Shown here: positions 34,301 through 43,031 of the stretch, one piece after another | Layout of the letters: each line of letters starts with the position of its first letter | How positions within the stretch are numbered: position 1 is the first letter of the stretch | Assembly (NCBI GenBank): GCA_963790875.1 | Contig: CAWBQT010000002.1 | Coordinates: forward strand, 62,001 to 126,000 | Source: AP-15 sp963790875 | GTDB taxonomy: Bacteria > Pseudomonadota > Alphaproteobacteria > ATCC43930 > CGMCC-115725 | DNA: 64,000 nucleotides | Reading direction: 5' to 3' | The notes under the pieces: model-generated | What the model was told of the DNA's origin: nothing | Seen by the model: only the letters and a program-made list of their open reading frames with translations | Databases searched by the model: none | Position numbers and translations under genes: made by a program

Positions 34301-35343
34301 ACCGCCGCGCCGAGGGCGGACCGCCGGGCCGGCGCCATCGCCGTATCGGGCTCCTTGGCGGCTCGTTCAACCCGGCCCATGGCGGCCATCTGCATCTGAG
34401 CCGGCTTGCTCTGCGCTACCTCGGTCTCGATGCAGTATGGTGGCTCGTCTCGCCGCAGAACCCGCTGAAACCGCAGGCCGGCATGGCGCCGTTCACGGTT
34501 CGGCTGGCGGCGGGTCGCGTCGCCGCCGCCTGCCGTTCGATCGTCGTCAGCGACTTCGAAAGCGGGCTCAAGTCGCGCTACACGGCCGACACCGTGCAGG
34601 CGCTGTGCCGCCGCTTTCCGCGGCTGCGCTTTGTCTGGCTGATGGGCAGCGACAATCTTCTGCAATTGCGCCATTGGGAGCGCTGGACGCGGATTTTCGA
34701 GACCGTGCCGCTCGCCGTCTTCGACCGGCCGTCCTATTCGTTGCGGGCGCTCGCCGAATTGCCGGCGCGGCGCTTCGCCAGCCGGCGCCTGCCGCTCGCG
34801 GCGGCCCGCCGGCTGGCCGATGCGGCGCCGCCCGCCTGGGTGTTCTTCCATAGCCCTCTCGACCCGGCCTCGGCGACGCGCATCCGCGCCGAGCGCGGTG
34901 CCCGCCGCGCGCCGCTGCCCGACGATGAGGGGCCGCGATTGGCGAGCCTCGCCGCCCTGCCGCCGCGGCCACGTCACCGGCCGATCCGCCCGCCCCCGGA
35001 TGCCGCGCGGGCGCTTCGCGATCTCGTCGTCGAGACCCTCGAAGACGGATTGGCCGAGGATGTCGTGACCCTCGATCTTGCCGGCAAAACGACGATTGCC
35101 GATTTCATGGTCGTGGCGAGCGGCCGCTCGGCCCGCCAGGTGCTGGCCCTGACCGAACGACTCGAGGCGGCGCTGGCGCGCCGCGTGCGGCCGTCGATCG
35201 AGGGCAAGGCGCAGGCGGACTGGGTGCTGATCGACGCCGGTGACGTCATCGTGCACCTTTTCAGGCCGGAAATCCGCGCCTATTACAACCTCGAAAAGAT
35301 GTGGGCCGAGGCGCTGCCCGACAGCGAAGCGGCCCGCCAGTGA
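34297..35343 (+). CDS. nadD: NadD-RsfS fused reading frame
   Basis: A single uninterrupted frame encodes nicotinate-nucleotide adenylyltransferase followed by ribosomal silencing factor RsfS. NadD part: RRIGLLGGSFNPAHGGHLHLS (HxGH nucleotidylyltransferase site), WWLVSPQNPLKP, FVWLMGSDNLLQLRHWERW and SATRIRAERG. RsfS part, from about 34999: PDAARALRDLVVETLEDGLAEDVV, TIADFMVVASGRSARQVLAL, KAQADWVLIDAGDVIVHLF. No ATG, GTG or TTG lies in frame upstream of GGSFNPAH after proA; CTG at 34297-34299 (CTGA overlap with the proA stop) is the likely start. A TTG near 34939 could separately initiate RsfS. NadD makes NaAD in NAD synthesis; RsfS blocks 50S-30S joining. Confidence 0.85.
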   Translation: MNRRAEGGPPGRRHRRIGLLGGSFNPAHGGHLHLSRLALRYLGLDAVWWLVSPQNPLKPQAGMAPFTVRLAAGRVAAACRSIVVSDFESGLKSRYTADTVQALCRRFPRLRFVWLMGSDNLLQLRHWERWTRIFETVPLAVFDRPSYSLRALAELPARRFASRRLPLAAARRLADAAPPAWVFFHSPLDPASATRIRAERGARRAPLPDDEGPRLASLAALPPRPRHRPIRPPPDAARALRDLVVETLEDGLAEDVVTLDLAGKTTIADFMVVASGRSARQVLALTERLEAALARRVRPSIEGKAQADWVLIDAGDVIVHLFRPEIRAYYNLEKMWAEALPDSEAARQ

Positions 35344-35404
35344 CCCCGCACCCCGCGCTCGGGGAGAGGCTGGGTGAACTGTTTCGGAGGCATCGGCGAT
35401 CCGC

Positions 35405-35857
35405 TTGCGCCTTCTCGCCATCGGCAAGCTGCGCCCCGGGCCGCACCAAGCGCTGATGGCGCACTATGCGAAGCGGCTCGTCCCGCCGCCCGCGGTCGTC
35501 GAACTCGAAGTGCGGCAGCCGTTGCCGTCGGCCGCGCTGAAGGCGCGCGAGGCGGAACTGATCCTCGCCGCACTCCCGGCCCGATCGCGCCTCGTCGCGC
35601 TCGATCCGCGCGGCGAGATGTGGTCGAGCCGGGCTTTCGCCGACCGTCTCGCGCGCTGGCGGGACGCGGACGCGGCTGAACTGGTCTTCGCCATCGGCGG
35701 CGCCGAAGGGCTCGACGCCGCGGTCCTCGACCGGGCGGCGGCAACGATGTCGCTCGGGCCGATGACTTGGCCGCATTTGCTGGTGCGCGGCATGCTGCTC
35801 GAACAGCTCTATCGCGCGCAGCAGATTCTTGCCGGGCATCCCTACCACCGGGAGTGA
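35405..35857 (+). CDS. rlmH: 23S rRNA pseudouridine-1915 N3-methyltransferase RlmH
   Basis: 150 residues. RLLAIGKLRPGPHQALMAHYAKRL, VALDPRGEMWSSRAFADRLARW, LVFAIGGAEGLDAAVLDRA and SLGPMTWPHLLVRGMLLEQLYRAQQILAGHPYHRE are characteristic of the SPOUT family RlmH. TTG 35405 is the available start; the ATC just before may be misread. Follows rsfS in the conserved order. Confidence 0.95.
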   Translation: MRLLAIGKLRPGPHQALMAHYAKRLVPPPAVVELEVRQPLPSAALKAREAELILAALPARSRLVALDPRGEMWSSRAFADRLARWRDADAAELVFAIGGAEGLDAAVLDRAAATMSLGPMTWPHLLVRGMLLEQLYRAQQILAGHPYHRE

Positions 35858-35941
35858 CCGGCAGCGGCGGTTTCTCGTATAAGTCGGTCTGCGCTCCGCG
35901 TTTCTCTCCTCGTTCGCCCCCCTTGCGAGGTCCTCCCGGCG

Positions 35942-37484
35942 ATGCTCTCTCACCGACGCCCGAAGCCCCTGGTCTTGTGCATACTCGACGGCTGGGGCGA
36001 GCGTCCGGACCGGTCCGACAACGCGATCTTGGCGGCGCGGACGCCAAACTGGCATCGCCTGACGGCGCGCTGGCCGCATGCGCAGCTGCAGGCGAGCGAG
36101 CATTATGTCGGGCTGCCGGACGGGCAGATGGGCAACTCCGAAGTCGGGCATACCAATCTCGGCGCCGGGCGGCTCGTGCTGCAGGATCTGCCGCGCATCG
36201 ACAAGGCGATCGCCGATGGCGAGGTCTCCGAAATGCCGGCGCTGCGCGACTTTATCGACCGGCTGCGGAAAAGCGGCGGCACGGCGCACCTGCTCGGGCT
36301 ATTGTCGCCGGGCGGCGTCCATTCGCACCAGCAGCAGATCGCGGCATTCGCCCGCATCCTCGCCGCGGCCGGGCTCAGGGTCGCGGTGCACGCCATTCTC
36401 GACGGCCGCGATACGCCGCCCAAGGCCGCCGCCTCTTATCTCGAATTCATTCCAGCGCGACATCGCCGGTCTCGATCGGGTTTTCGTCGCGAGCCTCGGC
36501 GGTCGTTATTGGGCGATGGATCGCGACCGGCGCTGGGACCGGGTCGAGCGCGCCTATCGCGTCGTCGTCGACGGCGCCGGCGACACTGCCGCCGATCCGC
36601 AAACCGCGATCGAAACCGCCTATGCCCGCGGCGAAACCGACGAGTTCGTGGTGCCGGCGGCGATCGCCGGTTATCGCGGGATGCGCGACGGCGATGGGCT
36701 CTTCATCGCGAATTTCCGCGCCGATCGGGTGCGGGAGATCGCGGCGGCTTTACTCGACCCCGATTTTTCCGGCTTCGCGCGCAGCCGGCGCATCGCTTTT
36801 GCCGCCGCCCTCGGGCTCGTCGAATACTCGGCCGAACTCAACCACTTCCTCGCGACGCTGTTCGCGCCGGAGGACCTATCCGACACCTTCGGCGAGATCG
36901 TCGCCGAGGCCGGGCTGCAGCAGCTGCGCATCGCCGAGACCGAGAAATACGCGCATGTCACGTTTTTCTTCAACGGCGGGCGCGAAACCGTATTTCCCGG
37001 CGAGCAGCGCATCATGGTGCCGTCGCCCAAGGTCGCGACCTACGACCTGCAGCCCGAGATGTCGGCGCCGGAGGTGACCGACCAGGTGGTCGCGGCCATC
37101 GAGGCGGGCGCCGCCGACGTCATCGTGCTCAACTACGCGAATGCCGACATGGTCGGGCATACCGGCCGCCTCGACGCTGCGGTCCGGGCGATCGAGACGA
37201 TCGACACCTGTCTCGGGCGGCTGTCGAATGCGGTCGAAGCACGGAACGGCACGCTCGTCGTCACCGCCGACCACGGCAATGCCGAGATGATGCGCGACCC
37301 CGAGACCGGCGAGCCGCATACCGCGCACACGCTCGATCCGGTGCCGTTCGTCGTGGTCAATCCGCCGGCGCCGATCCGGCGGCTCGCCGATGGCCGGCTG
37401 GCCGACGTCGCGCCGACGCTTCTCGACATTCTCGGCCTGCCGCAGCCGGCGGCGATGACCGGGCATTCGTTGATCGGGCGCTGA
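35942..37484 (+). CDS. gpmI: 2,3-bisphosphoglycerate-independent phosphoglycerate mutase, frameshifted
   Basis: The start MLSHRRPKPLVLCILDGWGERPDRSDNAI with GQMGNSEVGHTNLGAGR (phosphoserine region) and LLSPGGVHSHQQQ is in one frame up to about 36455. The rest (FQRDIAGLDRVFVASLGGRYWAMDRDRRWDRVERAYR, IAGYRGMRDGDGLFIANFRADRVREI, VTFFFNGGRE, LNYANADMVGHTGRL, TADHGNAEMMRD) is one frame on, consistent with one extra base near GAATTCATTCCAG (36443-36460). All metal ligands (D, H) for the two manganese ions remain. Combined length about 513 residues is normal. Since the gene is central to glycolysis and otherwise intact, an assembly error seems likely. Confidence 0.88.
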
Positions 37485-37619
37485 TCGCCGGGAGCAAGCA
37501 AGCCTGGAACTATTGCGCGCCGCTCGCGGCTTGATCGGCGGGCGCCGTGCCGCATATCATCGCTGCGCTCCCGAGACCGCTCGGAAGGCCGGGAAACCTT
37601 GCGCCATAGGGTTGCGTGA

Positions 37620-38909
37620 ATGAACCGCTTGGGTGTGATTCTGGCTGCCGCGGCAACCGTGGTGCTGTTTTCGCTGCGACAGGATGTCGGCGCGGCGACG
37701 ACCCACTCGGCCGACACCTACAAGGCGCTCGACCTGTTCGGCGAAGTGTTCGCGCGCGTCCGCGCCGATTACGTGACGCCGGTCGGCGACGAAAGCCTGG
37801 TCGAATCGGCGATCAACGGCATGCTGACCTCGCTCGATCCGCATTCGAACTATCTGAATGAAAAAGACTTCGACGACATGAAGGTGCAGACCCGCGGCGA
37901 GTTCGGCGGGCTCGGGATCGAAGTGTCGATGGAGAACGGTCTCGTCAGGGTGGTCTCGCCGATCGACGATACGCCGGCGGCCCGGGCCGGGCTCAAGCCC
38001 GGCGATCTGATCACCCGGCTCGACGGCCAGCCGGTTCTCGGCATGACCCTGCCGCAGGCGGTCGAGAAGATGCGGGGGCCGATCAACAGCGACATAAAAT
38101 TGACGATTCGCCGCGCCGGCCGCAGTCCGTTCGACGTCACGCTGACCCGGGCGACGATCAAGATCCAATCGGTCCGTTCGCATCTGATCGGCGACGACAT
38201 CGGCTATGTCCGGATCACGAACTTCAGCGAGCAGACTGACGTCGGCCTCAACGAGGCGGTGAAAGGCCTGAAGCAGCAAGCCGGCGACAAGTTGCGCGGC
38301 GTCGTGCTCGATCTGCGCAACAATCCAGGCGGCCTCCTCGATCAGGCCGTTTCGGTCGCCAACGCCTTTCTGAACCAGGGCGAGATCGTGTCGACCCGCG
38401 GCCGGCATTCCGACGACGCGCAGCGCTTCGACGCCCGCCCGGGCGCCGACGTCGCGTCGGGCCTGCCGGTCGTCGTGCTGATCAACGGCGGCTCGGCTTC
38501 AGCAAGCGAGATCGTTGCCGGCGCCTTGCAGGATCACCATCGGGCGGTCCTGCTCGGCACCAAATCATTCGGCAAGGGCTCGGTGCAGACGATCATCCCG
38601 CTGCCGGGGCACGGCGCAATGCGGCTGACCACGGCGCGCTACTACACGCCGTCCGGCCGGTCGATCCAGGCCGAAGGGATCGAGCCCGATATCATCGTCG
38701 CGGAGGCCAAGATCGAGCCGTCGCCGGCGAGCGGCGCGGCGAAGACGACGGCTTCGGACGCGACGAAAGCGGCACCGGCCGACGGGTCCGAGGACGACGA
38801 ATCGGTCGACCAATCGCTGATGGGCACCGCTGCCGATTACCAGCTCGCCCGCGCCGTCGACCTGTTGCGCGGCATGTCGATGATCGACCGGCGGCATATG
38901 GCGAACTGA
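37620..38909 (+). CDS. ctpA: C-terminal processing peptidase (S41 family)
   Basis: 429 residues from ATG 37620 with a signal-like N-terminus (RLGVILAAAATVVLFSLRQDVGA). PDZ domain near residues 95-175 (FGGLGIEVSMENGLVRVVSPIDDTPAARAGLKPGDLI). Peptidase: LDLRNNPGGLLDQAV, catalytic Ser in GGSASASEIVAGAL and Lys in GTKSFGKGSVQ. Cleaves C-termini of periplasmic proteins. In related genomes an EnvC-type murein hydrolase activator gene often sits between gpmI and this gene; here it is missing. Confidence 0.95.
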   Translation: MNRLGVILAAAATVVLFSLRQDVGAATTHSADTYKALDLFGEVFARVRADYVTPVGDESLVESAINGMLTSLDPHSNYLNEKDFDDMKVQTRGEFGGLGIEVSMENGLVRVVSPIDDTPAARAGLKPGDLITRLDGQPVLGMTLPQAVEKMRGPINSDIKLTIRRAGRSPFDVTLTRATIKIQSVRSHLIGDDIGYVRITNFSEQTDVGLNEAVKGLKQQAGDKLRGVVLDLRNNPGGLLDQAVSVANAFLNQGEIVSTRGRHSDDAQRFDARPGADVASGLPVVVLINGGSASASEIVAGALQDHHRAVLLGTKSFGKGSVQTIIPLPGHGAMRLTTARYYTPSGRSIQAEGIEPDIIVAEAKIEPSPASGAAKTTASDATKAAPADGSEDDESVDQSLMGTAADYQLARAVDLLRGMSMIDRRHMAN

Positions 38910-38917
38910 AGGCTTCG

Positions 38918-39796
38918 TCAGGCCGGCATCTGGCCGACCGCCCGATCGATCGCCGCCGTATCCGGCATTGCCGATTGCGCGCCAACCGCAAGGCAGGCGA
39001 GGCCGGCGGCGGCGCCGGCCCGCCGCAAGGCGATTTCGAGCGGCATGCCGAGATCGAGCGCCGCGGCGAGGACGCCGACAAAAGTATCACCGGCGCCGGT
39101 CGTGTCGACCGGTGCGATCGGCAATGCCGGCACGAAGACCCGGCCGCCGTCGGCGAGATAGGCCGCCGCTCCCTTGGCGCCGGCCGTCACGACGAGCCCG
39201 AGCCGCAGCTTGCGCGCCAGCTCCGCCGGCTCGGCGGCGAGCGCGGCCGCCTCGCCGGCATTGGCGACGAGGAGGTCGATCTGCGGCAACAGCGCCGGGT
39301 CGAGCGGCAGCGCCGGCGCCAAATTCAGGATCGCCCGACCGCCGCGCGCGCGCACCCGCCCGATCGCCGCCGCGGTTTCCTCCGGCGGCACCTCCATCTG
39401 CACGACCAGCACGGTCGAGGGGCCGAAATGAACCTCGGGGACGGCGTCGGCGCGCGCCCGCGAGTTGGCGCCGGAAGCGACGGCGATCAGGTTCTCGCCC
39501 GACGCCGCAACCATGATCGCCGCGCAGCCGGTCGGCCGATCGGTGACCCGCACCGGGCTCGTATCGACGCCGGCGGCGCGCAGCGGCTCGAGCGCCACCG
39601 GGGCAAACGCGTCGGCGCCGACCGCAGCCGCCAACACGACCGCCGCCCCGGCGCGGCGTGCCGCCAACGCCTGGTTTGCGCCCTTGCCGCCGGCGAGCAG
39701 CACATAATCGCCGCCGAGCACGGTTTCGCCTGGCCGCGGCAGGGTCGCGACCGGGACAACGAGATCGACATTGATCGAGCCGAAGACCAGGATCAT
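38918..39796 (-). CDS. rbsK: Ribokinase (PfkB family)
   Basis: 292 residues from ATG 39796. ILVFGSINVDLVVPVATLPRPGETVLGGDYVLLAGGKGANQALAA starts it, and VDTTGAGDTFVGVLAAAL holds the catalytic Asp and anion hole. NAGEAAAL and LVVTAGAKGAAAYL are typical. Phosphorylates ribose at O5 or a related sugar. Convergent with ctpA, divergent from the cysteine hydrolase gene with 49 bases between start codons. Confidence 0.92.
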   Translation of the reverse strand: MILVFGSINVDLVVPVATLPRPGETVLGGDYVLLAGGKGANQALAARRAGAAVVLAAAVGADAFAPVALEPLRAAGVDTSPVRVTDRPTGCAAIMVAASGENLIAVASGANSRARADAVPEVHFGPSTVLVVQMEVPPEETAAAIGRVRARGGRAILNLAPALPLDPALLPQIDLLVANAGEAAALAAEPAELARKLRLGLVVTAGAKGAAAYLADGGRVFVPALPIAPVDTTGAGDTFVGVLAAALDLGMPLEIALRRAGAAAGLACLAVGAQSAMPDTAAIDRAVGQMPA

Positions 39797-39845
39797 ACGG
39801 CAACCTTTCCTCCGGCGCTGCCGCCGCCGCAGGCCAAAGAGGAGC

Positions 39846-40562
39846 ATGCCGATGAAGCTGAACGGTGCAACCATTCCAGACGTCATCGTCGAGCGGGTCG
39901 TTGCCCGCCGCGGCGCCGAGCACTCTTTCGCCGATCTCGACCCGAGGCGGACGGCACTCGTCGTCATCGATCTGCAGCACGCGTTCATGAACGACGCGGT
40001 CGGCTTTGCCGTGGTGCCCGCGGCGCGTGACATCGTTCCGGCGGTAAACCGCTTGGCGGCGGCCTTGCGCGCCGCCGGCGGCGGCGTCTTCTGGATCAAG
40101 ATGACGCATGACGAGCGCTGCCTCGACGACTGGTCGGTCGCTTACGAGCTCCCGACGCAAGAATTCCGCGAGAAGCGCATCGCCGCCCTCTCCGAAGGGA
40201 CTTTGGGGCAGGAGCTGTGGCCCGATCTCGAGGTGCGGCCCGAGGACGAGATCGTCAGGAAATACCGCTACAGCGCCTTCATGCCGGGCACTTCTGAGCT
40301 GCCGGAGCGGCTGCGGGCGCGCGGCTTCGACACGGTGCTGATCACCGGCACCGTCACCAATGTCTGCTGCGAAAGCTCGGCGCGCGACGCCAACATGACG
40401 AACTTCCGCACAATCATGGTCAGCGACGGTAACGCCGCCGCCACCCGCGAGGAGCACGACGCCTCGCTCGCCGCCTTCTACAACAGCTTCGGCGACGTCA
40501 TGGATACCGACATGATAATCGATCGCCTGCAGCAGGCGGGGCGGCAAGCGCGCGCCGCCTGA
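39846..40562 (+). CDS. Isochorismatase-family cysteine hydrolase
   Basis: 238 residues from ATG 39846, behind AAAGAGGAGC. Catalytic triad of the family: Asp in ALVVIDLQHAFM, Lys in IVRKYRYSAF and Cys in GTVTNVCCESSARDANM. Hydrolyses amides or vinyl ethers (e.g. nicotinamidase, N-carbamoyl compounds); substrate unclear. Followed after 30 bases by the aldolase gene. Confidence 0.92.
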   Translation: MPMKLNGATIPDVIVERVVARRGAEHSFADLDPRRTALVVIDLQHAFMNDAVGFAVVPAARDIVPAVNRLAAALRAAGGGVFWIKMTHDERCLDDWSVAYELPTQEFREKRIAALSEGTLGQELWPDLEVRPEDEIVRKYRYSAFMPGTSELPERLRARGFDTVLITGTVTNVCCESSARDANMTNFRTIMVSDGNAAATREEHDASLAAFYNSFGDVMDTDMIIDRLQQAGRQARAA

Positions 40563-40592
40563 AGTCGAGGGACGCAAAAAAGGGAGGAAGGC

Positions 40593-41384
40593 ATGCGGGA
40601 AAATCGCGTAAAGCGGATTTTGCGGGAAGGCGGTTTGGCGCTCGGGACCCATGTCGGCGGCATCCCCGACCCGCAGATTGTCGAGATCATCGGGCTTTCG
40701 GGCTTCGATGCCGCCTTTATCGACATGGAGCACACGAGCTTCGATTTGCACGACGTGCAGGCGATGGTGATGGCGGCCGAGCGGGTCGGCATCACGCCGA
40801 TCGTCCGCACGCCGGGTTTCGACCCGGCCTTCATCCTGCGCCTGCTCGACATGGGGGTGCAGGGCATCCAGGTGCCGCATGTCGGCGATGCGGCGACGGC
40901 CCGCGCCGCGGTACGGGCGGTGCGCTATCCGCCGCAAGGCGAGCGCGGCATGGCGGCCGGCAGCCGGGCCGCCGAATACGGCCGCATCCCGCTCATCGAG
41001 CACATGACGCAGTCGAACCGCGAGATCCTGCTCGCCTGCATGATCGAGGACATGGCGGCGGTCGAGCGGATCGACGAGATCGCCGCCGTGGAGGGCGTCG
41101 ATCTCCTGGCGGTGGGCCCCTCCGACCTGTCGCGCTCGCTGGGCGTGGCCGGTGAGCCCGATCATCCGAGGCTTGTCGCGGCGATCGACCGGGTGCGCGC
41201 GGCAGCGCAAAGGAGCGCCGGCGCCCGGCTTGCACTGCCGATGCACCACGCCGCCTTCCCGCGCGACGCGACGCAGCTGAAGGCGCTCGGCGCCGGCTAT
41301 ACGAATTGCGCGCCGAGCCCGGAAGCGCGGTTGCTCAAATCGATGCGCGAGCAGGCCGCCGAAGCGCGCCGCCTCATCGCTTAG
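40593..41384 (+). CDS. HpcH/HpaI aldolase/citrate-lyase family protein
   Basis: 263 residues; ATG 40593 with GGGAGGAAGGC. GTHVGGIPDPQIVEIIGLSGFDAAFIDMEHTSFDL, IVRTPGFDPAFILRLLDMGVQGIQVPHV and LLAVGPSDLSRSLG match class II pyruvate aldolases. R in VRTP and E in IDMEH coordinate metal and substrate. Catalyses retro-aldol of hydroxy-dicarboxylates to pyruvate. Co-transcribed with the cysteine hydrolase. Confidence 0.92.
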   Translation: MRENRVKRILREGGLALGTHVGGIPDPQIVEIIGLSGFDAAFIDMEHTSFDLHDVQAMVMAAERVGITPIVRTPGFDPAFILRLLDMGVQGIQVPHVGDAATARAAVRAVRYPPQGERGMAAGSRAAEYGRIPLIEHMTQSNREILLACMIEDMAAVERIDEIAAVEGVDLLAVGPSDLSRSLGVAGEPDHPRLVAAIDRVRAAAQRSAGARLALPMHHAAFPRDATQLKALGAGYTNCAPSPEARLLKSMREQAAEARRLIA

Positions 41385-41729
41385 GAAGCGGCCGAAACGC
41401 CCGCCTCTTTCCCTGCCAGCGGCGATTGGCAGGGAAAGATTTTCGTACAGCGCAGGCAACCAATTGATAACCTGGGTTATTAGCGTGTTTTTTTGACATT
41501 AGCAGGGAAGCTTCGTTCCCTGCCAGCCGGCATGGCAGGGAAGCGGCAGGGAAGTGGATCGGCCGTCATCGATTGTATGGATTTAATCATTTTGAGATTC
41601 GTAATTGCTGTATCCCGTACGTGGGGGCCGGCCGCCGCGGCGTCAAGCCCGCGCTCTCGAACGCGCTCGCCGGCACTGAGTCTGGCGTCTTACGAGCAAC
41701 GGACAGATAGCGCGGCGGCGGGATCGTTC
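41385..41729. other. Intergenic region with palindromes, no intact gene
   Basis: Holds the GCAGGGAA repeat cluster and an operator-like 14-bp palindrome (41467-41480). From about 41600 the text runs into the acyltransferase relic. Local AT content is higher than in neighbours (TTTTTTTGACATT near 41488). Confidence 0.4.
41408..41553. repeat. Palindromic GCAGGGAA repeat cluster
   Basis: Six copies of GCAGGGAA in both orientations lie in 146 bases. Hairpin A: TTTCCCTGCCA (41408-41418) with TGGCAGGGAAA (41427-41437), 8-nt loop, followed by GATTTTC, so it may also end transcription of the aldolase gene. Hairpin B: TTCCCTGCCA (41516-41525) with TGGCAGGGAA (41533-41542), the same arms. A third arm GCAGGGAA at 41502-41509 pairs with TTCCCTGC of B. 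A further GGCAGGGAA follows at 41545. Between them lies ATAACC-TG-GGTTAT (41467-41480). Confidence 0.6.
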
Positions 41730-42074
41730 ATGCCGGAGAGCGCCGCGCGCATTCAGGAGATGGCGCCGACCCGCGCCGCCGCCGACCGCTTATACGACGA
41801 GCGCGTGGCGCGGATTGCCAAAGGCGACGCCAACGACACGCTGTGGGAAATCGACTCGATCGAGGACTACCGTCCCGAACCCGATTTACCCAAGATCAAG
41901 GCCAAGGTGCTGTTGATCAACACGGTCGAGGATTTTGCGGATCCTGCCGAACTCGGCACCGTCGAGCGGGCGATGAAGGAGATCCGCCGCGGCCGCTATG
42001 TGCTGATCCCCTACGTGAAGCCCTATTTGATCAGCTTCATGGCAACGCTCGGCCCGGGGATAGAGCCGCGATGA
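41730..42074 (+). pseudogene. C-terminal fragment of a homoserine O-acetyltransferase-like alpha/beta hydrolase
   Basis: About 115 codons from ATG 41730: RIQEMAPTRAAADRLYDERVA, KGDANDTLWEIDSIEDYRPEPDLPKIKAKVLLINTVEDFADPAELG, EIRRGRYVLIP. This is the acid-residue strand (D of EDFADP) and neighbouring region of acyltransferase-like alpha/beta hydrolases. The nucleophile half is missing and, past YVLIP, the usual histidine segment is replaced by YVKPYLISFMATLGPGIEPR. So it is truncated at both ends. It lies between the repeat cluster and the complete hydrolase at 42071, whose start overlaps its stop. Confidence 0.6.
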
Positions 42075-43003
42075 CACACAGCGACGACCATCACGACCCT
42101 TGGACGAAAACCGTTCGCACGCCGTTTCTCGAGATCGCCTACGAGGAGAGCGGTCCGGCCAGCGGCCGTCCGGTCGTACTGCTGCATGGCTTTCCGGACG
42201 ATGTCCATGCCTATGTCGACGTGGCGCCGCCGCTCGCCGCCGCGGGCTATCGGGTGATCGCGCCGTATCTGCGCGGCTACGGCCCGACACGATTTCTCGA
42301 TGCGCAGACCCCGCGCTCGGGCGAACAGGCGGCCCTCGGCCACGACCTCCTCGATCTGATCGATGCGCTCGCCCTCGAGAGCCCGATCCTTGCCGGCTAC
42401 GATTGGGGCGGGCGTGCCGCCTGCGTGGTCGCGGCGCGGTGGCCGGAACGGGTCGGCGGCCTCCTCTCGGTCGGTGGCTACAACATCCAGAACATCGCCG
42501 GCGCCGGCCGGCCGCAATCGCCGGCCGCCGAGTACCGCTTGTGGTATCAGTGGTATTTCCACACCGAGCGCGGCATCGCCGGGCTGACGGCCAACCGCGG
42601 ACCGTTGTGCCGTCTGTTGTGGGAGTTGTGGTCGCCGAACTATCGTTTCGACGACGCGATCTATCAAAAGACGGCGGCGGCGTTCGACAACCCCGATTTC
42701 GTCGCGGTCGTGATCCATTCTTACCGGCACCGCTACGGCAACGCGCCGGGGGATCCCCAATATGCTGCGGTCGAGGCGCGGCTCGCCCAGCGGCCCGCGA
42801 TCGCCGTGCCGACCGTCGTGTTGCACGGCGCGGCCGACGGGGTCGGGCCGGCCGCCGGCTCGGAGGCTCATGCCCAGCACTTCACCGGTCCGTATCGGCG
42901 CGAGGTGATCCCGGGCGTCGGGCATTTCCTGCCGCGCGAAGCGCCGGCGGCGGTCGTCGCGGCGGTACGAGAGTTGGCCGAGAGAACGCCACGGGCGGCT
43001 TGA
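42071..43003 (+). CDS. Alpha/beta hydrolase (epoxide-hydrolase/haloalkane-dehalogenase-like)
   Basis: 310 residues from ATG 42071. PVVLLHGFPDDVHAYVDVAPPLAAAGYRVIAPYLRGYGPTRF is typical, with nucleophile elbow LAGYDWGGRAA, so an Asp nucleophile as in epoxide hydrolases and dehalogenases. His in IPGVGHFLPREAP. Tyr residues in the cap (YRLWYQWYFHTERG, YRFDDAIY) may bind the epoxide oxygen. Start overlaps the upstream relic. Confidence 0.9.
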   Translation: MTHSDDHHDPWTKTVRTPFLEIAYEESGPASGRPVVLLHGFPDDVHAYVDVAPPLAAAGYRVIAPYLRGYGPTRFLDAQTPRSGEQAALGHDLLDLIDALALESPILAGYDWGGRAACVVAARWPERVGGLLSVGGYNIQNIAGAGRPQSPAAEYRLWYQWYFHTERGIAGLTANRGPLCRLLWELWSPNYRFDDAIYQKTAAAFDNPDFVAVVIHSYRHRYGNAPGDPQYAAVEARLAQRPAIAVPTVVLHGAADGVGPAAGSEAHAQHFTGPYRREVIPGVGHFLPREAPAAVVAAVRELAERTPRAA

Positions 43004-43031
43004 CCACGGTCGATGCCCCGCGGGGCAGTGG

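Noticed and set aside
36078..37534. Two separate proteins in the gpmI region
   Set aside because: Each frame carries one half of a single phosphoglycerate mutase.
38918..40099. N-terminal extension of ribokinase to 393 residues
   Set aside because: The extension is low-complexity antisense to the cysteine hydrolase; MILVFGSINVDL at 39796 is the family start.
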